11,654 nt of DNA from an uncultured Ruminococcus sp. (GTDB taxonomy: Bacteria; Bacillota; Clostridia; Oscillospirales; Ruminococcaceae), in contig UQXS01000060.1 in NCBI GenBank assembly GCA_900545125.1, forward strand, positions 1 through 11,654, given 5' to 3'. The notes under the pieces are model-generated. The model had not been told where the DNA came from. It did not search any database and saw only the letters and a list, made by a program, of their open reading frames with translations. The translations under genes and the position numbers were made by a program. Below, one piece after another: positions 6,196 to 11,654 of this stretch (position 1 is the stretch's first letter; the number at the start of each line of letters is the position of its first letter).

Positions 6196-8430
6196 ATGAT
6201 CTTTCATAAAAAAACAGCGGCTTTCCTGTTAAGCCTGATTATCTGCGCTTCCGCTCCGGTATACGCAGCTTTTGCAGATAACGAAACGGATACGGCAGTC
6301 ACCGCTGAAGATACTACAGATGCTCAGGAAGAAATTAAAATCTCAGGAGATTTTTCCTACTCCCTGACAGCCGATAACACCGCCTGCATAGAGGGATGCA
6401 CCAGCATTGACAAAAATCTCGTTATCCCCGATACTATCGACGGTATCACCGTTGCAGAACTCGGACCATCTGCTTTCGGCAGCAAAGATGACCGCCCTTA
6501 CCAGACTATTACCATTCCGGCTTCGATAAATTATATTTCGGTTTACAATCCGTTTTCCGTGTGCAACCGTCTTGAAAAAATTATCGTTGACAGCAAAAAT
6601 GAAGATTTTATCGTAGAAAACAACGTGCTCTACACAAAAGATAAATCCCAGCTTATCTGCTATCCACAAATGAAAAGAGATACTTCTTTTATCGTTCCCG
6701 ACGGCGTTAAGGTCATAGGAAATGCATCACTCTATAATCTTCAGCTTACCGAAATAAAATTCCCTTCAACTATTGAATCAATAAACCAATTTGCTCTCAG
6801 TTCCTGCGATGATCTTACATCTGTAGATCTTAGCAGCACAAATCTTGCAGGTATCGGTGACTACGGATTTGCCTACTGTTCATCCCTTTCCGACGTTAAA
6901 CTGCCCGATACACTTCTGGAAATCTGCGGCGGTGCTTTTGCCGGATGCTCTTCTCTTACGGAAATTACCCTGCCCGAAAATCTCGATCTTATCGGTCAGC
7001 ACGCTTTCACAAATACCGGTCTGACCAAGGTATATATTCCCTCATCGGTAACCACCATAGAATACAGTGCCTTTGGATATACCGTAAACAATGCCGGCGA
7101 AGAAGTTATGGACAGCAGTTTTATTATTGTGGGTGAACTTGGCTCGGCTGCCTATACATACGCTACCGATTCGGATACCGATTACGAATATCAGAACGAC
7201 TTTCAGTTCCGTACTCCCGAACAGGATGAGGAAATGAAATATATGGATGACCTTACAATGCAGAGTTCCGGCGATTTCCAGTATGCCGAAATTGAGGGCG
7301 GTATCGCTATTATCTATTGCTTCTCGGTGGAATCGGTCATTAACGTTCCGTCTGAGATCGACGGTATAAAAGTTACTGAGATCTATCCTTCCGCCTTTTC
7401 AGAAAACACGGCTGAGGAAATTATTATTCCGGAGGGAATATCTGCTATACGTAAAATGGCTTTTATGAACTGCACTAACCTGAAAAAAATTACTCTCCCC
7501 CAGAGTGTCACCATTATCGAAGACAACGTTTTTGACGGCTGCGAATCACTTGAAAACATTGATCTCGGCGGCGCAGTCACTGTCGGTTCAAACGTATTCA
7601 ACAACTGCTTCAAAGTAAAAGAACTGAAAATCTCCGGAAACTGCACCTCTATCGGCATTGAGGAAGAAGATCCATTCCTGTATCTCACTTCACTGAAAAA
7701 ATTCAGCGTTTCCGACGGCGACGGTGCTTATTCATCTAAAGACGGCATTCTCTTTAATAAGGATAAATCCGTTCTTGTCCGTTATCCAAACGGTCTTGAC
7801 AGCAAGAAATACAAAGTTCCTGACGGTGTAAAGACAATCGGCAATGATGCTTTCTCCGGAAATTATTACATCGAAGAAGTTGATCTCTCCAACGTCGAAA
7901 CTATCGGTATCTCTGCATTTGAAAACTGTAAGAACCTTTCCTCCGTCAAGCTTTCAAAAAATCTTAAAAAGGTTGACAGCGGCGCTTTCTATGACTGCAT
8001 AAAACTTAAAAGCGTTCGTCTGCGCAATAGTGATGCGGAAATCGGCGACTTCACTTTCGGCTATTTTTACGACGAATCTATTACAAACGATGACGGCTCA
8101 ACCGGCGGCAACGGTCTTGTTGAGGGATTCAAACTCTATACAAACAAGGCAAAAAACGATACGGGCGTTGAATATGCCGAAAAAAACAACATCGAAGCTG
8201 TAACGGATACTGTCGAGATCTTCGGAAAAAATATCAGAAAAAATATCCTCTGGATTATCGGCGGCGGCATTGCCTTTCTTATTGCAGCTCTTTTAGGAAG
8301 CGTCGCAGTGAAAAAATCAAAAGCAAAGAAATCTTCCTCCCCTGCTAAGAAAAAATCCAAAAAAAAGAATACCGATAACCCGGACGATTCTAACGAAAAG
8401 GACAATGAAAACAATGAAAAACAAGATTAA
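6196..8430 (+). CDS. BspA-type leucine-rich-repeat surface protein, membrane-anchored (first of pair)
   Basis: A predicted type I membrane protein of 744 residues whose substrate or partner is unknown. A signal peptide (MIFHKKTAAFLLSLI, cleavage probably near 24-27 after VYA-A/FA-D) is followed by an acidic linker and BspA/LRR_5 repeats of the form IPxSVTxIGxxAFxxCxSL. They fall in two blocks: about 50-330 and 358-665. Both blocks open alike (SGDFSYSL at 50, SGDFQYAE at 358) and both carry a similar insert (ENNVLYTKDKSQLICYP at 141, KDGILFNKDKSVLVRYP at 515), suggesting internal duplication. One membrane segment (684-705, NILWIIGGGIAFLIAALLG) is followed by a lysine-rich stop-transfer stretch and an Asp/Glu/Asn-rich tail. 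No LPXTG, dockerin or catalytic domain is seen. BspA repeats in other bacteria bind host or matrix proteins, or carbohydrate-associated surfaces; no specific ligand can be inferred here. The next gene overlaps its end by 26 bases. Confidence 0.9.
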   Translation: MIFHKKTAAFLLSLIICASAPVYAAFADNETDTAVTAEDTTDAQEEIKISGDFSYSLTADNTACIEGCTSIDKNLVIPDTIDGITVAELGPSAFGSKDDRPYQTITIPASINYISVYNPFSVCNRLEKIIVDSKNEDFIVENNVLYTKDKSQLICYPQMKRDTSFIVPDGVKVIGNASLYNLQLTEIKFPSTIESINQFALSSCDDLTSVDLSSTNLAGIGDYGFAYCSSLSDVKLPDTLLEICGGAFAGCSSLTEITLPENLDLIGQHAFTNTGLTKVYIPSSVTTIEYSAFGYTVNNAGEEVMDSSFIIVGELGSAAYTYATDSDTDYEYQNDFQFRTPEQDEEMKYMDDLTMQSSGDFQYAEIEGGIAIIYCFSVESVINVPSEIDGIKVTEIYPSAFSENTAEEIIIPEGISAIRKMAFMNCTNLKKITLPQSVTIIEDNVFDGCESLENIDLGGAVTVGSNVFNNCFKVKELKISGNCTSIGIEEEDPFLYLTSLKKFSVSDGDGAYSSKDGILFNKDKSVLVRYPNGLDSKKYKVPDGVKTIGNDAFSGNYYIEEVDLSNVETIGISAFENCKNLSSVKLSKNLKKVDSGAFYDCIKLKSVRLRNSDAEIGDFTFGYFYDESITNDDGSTGGNGLVEGFKLYTNKAKNDTGVEYAEKNNIEAVTDTVEIFGKNIRKNILWIIGGGIAFLIAALLGSVAVKKSKAKKSSSPAKKKSKKKNTDNPDDSNEKDNENNEKQD

Positions 8431-9889
8431 AAAACTCTTTTCTGCCGTTACGGCAGCCGCAGGACTGCTGGCAGCTCTCCCATTATATCAGGTCTCGGCA
8501 GAAGATCTCCAGTCGGCTGAGGATGTATTACAGGACGGAAGCTTTATTTACGAAGAAGTTGACGGCGGTTATGCCGTGAAAAAATGCACCGCTTCCATTC
8601 TTACCTCTTTCCCCGGTATCGTGAACGGCGTGAGCATTGTGGAAATAAAAGACGGCGCTTTCGCCGGATGCTCTACCCTGTCGGAAGTAAATATCCCCGA
8701 TACGGTAAAAAAAATCGGCGCAAATACATTCGTGGGATGCACCTCCCTGAAAAAAGTTACTATCCCGGATTCGATAACCACAATCCCTGACAATATGTTC
8801 CTTGATTGCAGTCTGCTTACAGAGGTCGTTATCCCTGAAAATATCACCGAAGTCGGCAGTATGTCTTTCGGAAACTGCAAATCGCTGACCTCTGTTGATC
8901 TTCCGGACAGCGTTACTAAAATAAACGATTCCGCTTTCGACGGATGCTATTCGCTTACTCAATTCACTCTGCCGGATTCCCTTTCCGAAATCGGCGATAT
9001 GGCGTTCAGCTATGCTCCGATAGAAACTTTTGATGCTGAGGGATGTACAGCTTTCAAGGTCGTTGACGGAATCCTGTATGATAAGGACGAAAAAATTATA
9101 TACCGTGCTGCACCAAGCATTTCTGGAGAACTTCGCATAAAAAACAGCGTAAGAAAAATAAACGGCGGTGCATTTTCACTCTGTTCCGGCATAACCAATC
9201 TGTATATCCCCGATTCAGTCGAAACTATCGGCGGTTACGGATTCAGCGAGTGTACTTCCCTTAAAAGCATTGATTTCTCCGAGGGTCTGCAAACTCTTGA
9301 AAAATGCGTTTTTGCTTACGATATTGCTCTTGAATCAGTGGAACTTCCAGTCTCCCTTGAAACTATCAGCGACGGCGCTTTTATGGTCTGCTATTCCATG
9401 AACAAGGTTATTCTACAGGAAAATCTGAAAAGCATCGGGGAAAACGCTTTCCTCGACTGCGATAAACTGAAACAGATTACAATACCAAAATCTGTTGAAA
9501 AAATCGGAAGCAATGCTCTCGGATTTAAAAATAATTACTCCGAGGACGGCAGCTACAAAACAGTCGGCGTTGACGGCTTCAAAATGAGCGTTACTGCCGG
9601 ATCGGCAGGCGAAAAATACGCAAAAAATAATAAGATCGAGTATGACTCGACCGGAATCAATCTAAAAAAACTTGCGTTTATAGTTATCGTAGTGGGAATT
9701 CTGCTGACAGCAATCGTTTTCGCAGTTGTTTTAATGTCAAGAAGCAAAAAAAGTGCATCACGTGGTGCAAAAAAAGCTCGGAAAGAAGCTATCGAAAAAG
9801 AAGAAGAAAAGAATTATAAAAAAATAACCGGCGACGATGAGGATGATGCCGATAATAATGACGTGGATGAGGATAAAGATATTTCCTGA
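8405..9889 (+). CDS. BspA-type leucine-rich-repeat surface protein, membrane-anchored (second of pair)
   Basis: A 494-residue relative of the preceding protein with the same plan. It has a signal peptide (basic MKTMKNKIKK, hydrophobic 11-28, cleavage probably after VSA near 32), an opening module DGSFIYEEVDGGYAV (44-58) matching the block openings of its neighbour, and a run of about 11-12 BspA repeats from ~77 to ~375 containing a DGILYDKDEK insert (221-230). A capping motif GSAGEKYAKNNKIEY (399-413) follows, then one membrane segment (423-444). The cytoplasmic tail is basic, then strongly acidic (GDDEDDADNNDVDEDKD at 476-492). The ATG at 8405 has AAAGGA only about 2 bases away, while one at 8414 has the same site at about 11 bases, so the exact start is uncertain; both lie inside the upstream gene, implying coupled translation. 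Function is unknown. The pair may act together on the cell surface, but that is inference from co-transcription and shared architecture. Confidence 0.9.
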   Translation: MKTMKNKIKKLFSAVTAAAGLLAALPLYQVSAEDLQSAEDVLQDGSFIYEEVDGGYAVKKCTASILTSFPGIVNGVSIVEIKDGAFAGCSTLSEVNIPDTVKKIGANTFVGCTSLKKVTIPDSITTIPDNMFLDCSLLTEVVIPENITEVGSMSFGNCKSLTSVDLPDSVTKINDSAFDGCYSLTQFTLPDSLSEIGDMAFSYAPIETFDAEGCTAFKVVDGILYDKDEKIIYRAAPSISGELRIKNSVRKINGGAFSLCSGITNLYIPDSVETIGGYGFSECTSLKSIDFSEGLQTLEKCVFAYDIALESVELPVSLETISDGAFMVCYSMNKVILQENLKSIGENAFLDCDKLKQITIPKSVEKIGSNALGFKNNYSEDGSYKTVGVDGFKMSVTAGSAGEKYAKNNKIEYDSTGINLKKLAFIVIVVGILLTAIVFAVVLMSRSKKSASRGAKKARKEAIEKEEEKNYKKITGDDEDDADNNDVDEDKDIS

Positions 9890-9910
9890 CAGCCGCAAAG
9901 GAAAATAATA

Positions 9911-9950
9911 AATCCCGGGGTTTCATTTGAAACTCCGGGATTTTCTTATT
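9911..9950 (+). terminator. Bidirectional rho-independent terminator between the LRR genes and iscU
   Basis: A 14-bp stem with one G-U pair (arms 9911-9924 and 9929-9942, loop ATTT) is followed by a T-rich run on the plus strand (TTTTCTTATTCTT). Read on the minus strand the same stem is followed by TTATTATTTTCC, so it can also end the convergent iscS-iscU transcript. It starts 21 bases after the second LRR stop, and the iscU stop codon (9946-9948) lies in its T-run. Confidence 0.88.
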
Positions 9951-10362
9951 CTTCCGGTTCTTTGATTTCTCCAACTATCGGCAGAGGATCTATTCCCTGT
10001 CTTGTGTAATAATCCGACAAAGCCGCTCTTACAGCCTGTTCGGCAAGCACCGAACAATGTACCTTTACTGCCGGAAGTCCGTCCAGTGCCTCCACTACAG
10101 CATCGTTGGTGAGCTTCAAAGCATCATCAATTGACTTGCCCTTGATAAGCTCTGTCGCCATAGACGATGTCGCAACAGCAGCTCCGCAGCCGAATGTCTT
10201 GAACTTTGCATCCGTAATGATTCCCTGGTCTATTTTGAGATACATTTTCATGATATCTCCGCACTTGGCATTTCCAATCTCTCCGATGCCGTCTGCATCC
10301 TCAATTTCTCCTACGTTTCTGGGGTTTGAAAAGTGATCCAGAACTTTTTCACTGTACATCAT
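9946..10362 (-). CDS. iscU: Iron-sulfur cluster assembly scaffold protein IscU (NifU N-terminal family)
   Basis: A cytoplasmic scaffold on which Fe-S clusters are built from sulfur supplied by IscS. The 138-residue protein is a single NifU_N-type domain beginning MMYSEKVLDHFSNPRNVGEI. It has all three ligand cysteines, Cys34 in GNAKCGD, Cys59 in TFGCGAA and Cys103 in VHCSVL, plus Asp36 of the first motif and His102 next to the third cysteine. It lacks the C-terminal Fe-S and Nfu domains of full-length NifU. The C-terminal extension of about 15 residues (DPLPIVGEIKEPEE) resembles that of clostridial IscU proteins that follow iscS. AAGGAG lies 10 bases before the ATG at 10362; the second Met would have looser spacing. 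iscS ends 19 bases upstream on the same strand, so the two form an operon, and no hscA/hscB or ferredoxin gene follows. Confidence 0.95.
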   Translation of the reverse strand: MMYSEKVLDHFSNPRNVGEIEDADGIGEIGNAKCGDIMKMYLKIDQGIITDAKFKTFGCGAAVATSSMATELIKGKSIDDALKLTNDAVVEALDGLPAVKVHCSVLAEQAVRAALSDYYTRQGIDPLPIVGEIKEPEE

Positions 10363-10381
10363 AACTGTATTTCTCCTTTTA

Positions 10382-11572
10382 TTACTTTACTTCTTCGCCG
10401 TTCATCATTTTTTCCCAGACTGGCGACATTTCTCTCAGTCTTTCGACTACTTTCGGGATAACTTCGAGGATATAATCAACATCTTCGTCAGTAATATCCT
10501 CCTCGATCGAAAGTCTCAGCGAACCATGCGCTACCTCATGTTTAAGTCCTATCGAAAGCAAAACGTGCGACGGATCAAGTGAACCGGACGTACAAGCTGA
10601 TCCGGACGAAGCACATATTCCGTTAAGATCAAGCATGAGAAGCAAAGATTCACCCTCGATTCCCTCGATAGATATATTCAGATTGCCCGGCAGTCTCTTA
10701 TCCCTGTCGCCGTTAAGACGTGTATACGGAAGCTTCAGAATTCCATCTATCAGGCGGTTTCTCTTTGTAGTAACAATGGCTACCTTTTCGGCAATATTAC
10801 TGCAGGCTATCTCAATAGCCCTGCCCAGTCCCACGATAGCAGGAACATTCTCCGTGCCGGCACGCTTTCCCCTTTCCTGTCCGCCGCCGTGAATAAGATT
10901 CGGCAGAACTATTCCCTTTCTTACATAAAGTGCGCCGATTCCTTTCTGGGCGTGTATCTTATGACCGGAAAGAGACAGCATATCAATTCCCTGCTTTTTT
11001 ACGTCGATCTCAACGTGACCGACTGCCTGTACTGCATCCGTATGGAAGAGAACTTTCTTTTCATGGCAGACCTTTGCTATCTCTTCTATAGGCTGTATCG
11101 TGCCTATTTCGTTGTTTGCGTACATTATCGTAACAAGCGCAGTATCTTCTCGGATAGCTTTACGTACATTTTCCGGGTCGATAAGACCCTTTTCATCAAC
11201 GGGAACATAAGTTACCTCAAAACCGTGTTTTTCCAGATATTCGCACGTATGAAGCACGGCGTGATGCTCGAATACAGAAGTAACAATATGCTTTTTCCCC
11301 TTTTTTGCCATCATTTCGGCTGTTCCCTTGATTGCCCAGTTGTCAGATTCTGAACCGCAGCTTGTGAAAAATATCTCCTTTGGATCAGCTCCCAGTGCGG
11401 CAGCAACTTTTTCACGTGCTTTTTCTACATCTGCCTGAGCATCTCTGCCCAGCTTATAAATGCTTGATGCATTTCCGTAAGCTTTTGTAAAGTGCGGCAT
11501 CATGGCACTGAGAACTTCTTCCGAAACTGCCGTTGTTGCGGCGTTATCCGCATATATAAATCTTTTTTCCAT
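10382..11572 (-). CDS. iscS: Cysteine desulfurase IscS/NifS (class V aminotransferase fold)
   Basis: A PLP enzyme converting L-cysteine to L-alanine and passing the persulfide sulfur to IscU and probably to tRNA-modifying enzymes. The 396-residue protein shows YADNAATT near the N-terminus (8-15), the PLP-stacking His in FEHHAVLH (101-108), NNEIGT (153-158), Asp179 in HTDAVQ for the PLP ring nitrogen, the PLP-lysine Lys205 in SGHKIHAQKG, GGQERGKRAGTEN (230-242) and the catalytic Cys327 in the flexible loop SSGSACTSG (323-331). This long-loop form is the NifS/IscS group rather than SufS. The start at 11572 gives MEKRFIYADNAATT and has GGAGG 8 bases upstream; an in-frame ATG at 11602 adds ten residues without a fitting ribosome site. 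No iscR-like gene is visible in the 82 bases before the window end, though one is common upstream of this operon in Clostridia. Confidence 0.96.
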   Translation of the reverse strand: MEKRFIYADNAATTAVSEEVLSAMMPHFTKAYGNASSIYKLGRDAQADVEKAREKVAAALGADPKEIFFTSCGSESDNWAIKGTAEMMAKKGKKHIVTSVFEHHAVLHTCEYLEKHGFEVTYVPVDEKGLIDPENVRKAIREDTALVTIMYANNEIGTIQPIEEIAKVCHEKKVLFHTDAVQAVGHVEIDVKKQGIDMLSLSGHKIHAQKGIGALYVRKGIVLPNLIHGGGQERGKRAGTENVPAIVGLGRAIEIACSNIAEKVAIVTTKRNRLIDGILKLPYTRLNGDRDKRLPGNLNISIEGIEGESLLLMLDLNGICASSGSACTSGSLDPSHVLLSIGLKHEVAHGSLRLSIEEDITDEDVDYILEVIPKVVERLREMSPVWEKMMNGEEVK

Positions 11573-11624
11573 TTTGAATTCCTCCCTTGTTTTATGTATC
11601 AATGAGAACTAAGCCAACAATTTA

Positions 11625-11645
11625 TGTGGGGACGCTGTCCCCACA
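11625..11645. repeat. GC-rich inverted repeat upstream of iscS
   Basis: Perfect 9-bp arms (TGTGGGGAC and its complement) surround a GCT loop, 53 bases upstream of the iscS start, in otherwise A+T-rich DNA. There is no T-run on either side, so it is not a standard terminator. The CACCCCTGCCA after it suggests a longer repeat unit cut by the window edge, possibly a dispersed intergenic repeat; copies elsewhere cannot be checked here. Confidence 0.5.
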
Positions 11646-11654
11646 CCCCTGCCA

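Noticed and set aside
11625..11645. Rho-independent terminator upstream of iscS
   Set aside because: There is a good stem but no T-run on either strand.

Overview
The window looks like pieces of two different gut-type Firmicutes/Clostridia chromosomes joined at about 2405-2420. This is judged from gene content and from two genes that break at the same point. Left of the join (1-~2410) is part of a flagellar operon read on the minus strand: the C-terminal ~475 codons of the hook protein gene flgE, a ~290-base gap with a strong promoter and hairpin-rich leader, then motA running off the window edge. It resembles motile Lachnospiraceae. Right of the join (~2410-11654) is a region resembling Ruminococcus-type Oscillospirales: a P-type Ca2+-ATPase gene (broken by the join), spore-membrane genes spoVAD-spoVAE, two tandem BspA-type leucine-rich-repeat surface proteins and an iscS-iscU iron-sulfur cluster operon.

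The join is the most important structural fact. The ATPase reads normally through its fifth membrane segment to residue ~710 and then enters flgE DNA out of frame. The flgE frame lacks its N-terminus and instead begins in out-of-frame ATPase DNA. Two unrelated housekeeping-type genes each losing an end at one base, with no mobile element, is what a chimeric assembly looks like. A real rearrangement is possible but less likely.

The 140-base gap between the ATPase and spoVAE holds two perfect 16-bp palindromes TGTTTCACGTGAAACA, the ParB/Spo0J parS site, with centres 45 bp apart. This suggests that the right-hand segment lies in the origin-proximal part of its chromosome. spoVAD and spoVAE form a tight two-gene operon (2-base gap), but spoVAC is not upstream. 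A divergent gene with a good sigma-A-type promoter lies there instead.

The two LRR genes overlap by 26 bases and encode similar type I membrane proteins (signal peptide, BspA repeats, one membrane segment, lysine-rich then acidic cytoplasmic tail). They end at a strong bidirectional terminator shared with the convergent iscS-iscU operon. That operon encodes a complete cysteine desulfurase and a scaffold protein with all expected catalytic and ligand residues. On the flagellar side, the motA leader carries a 15-17 bp hairpin at the predicted transcript start and a GGA-loop hairpin resembling a CsrA site, and is the best candidate here for undescribed RNA regulation.
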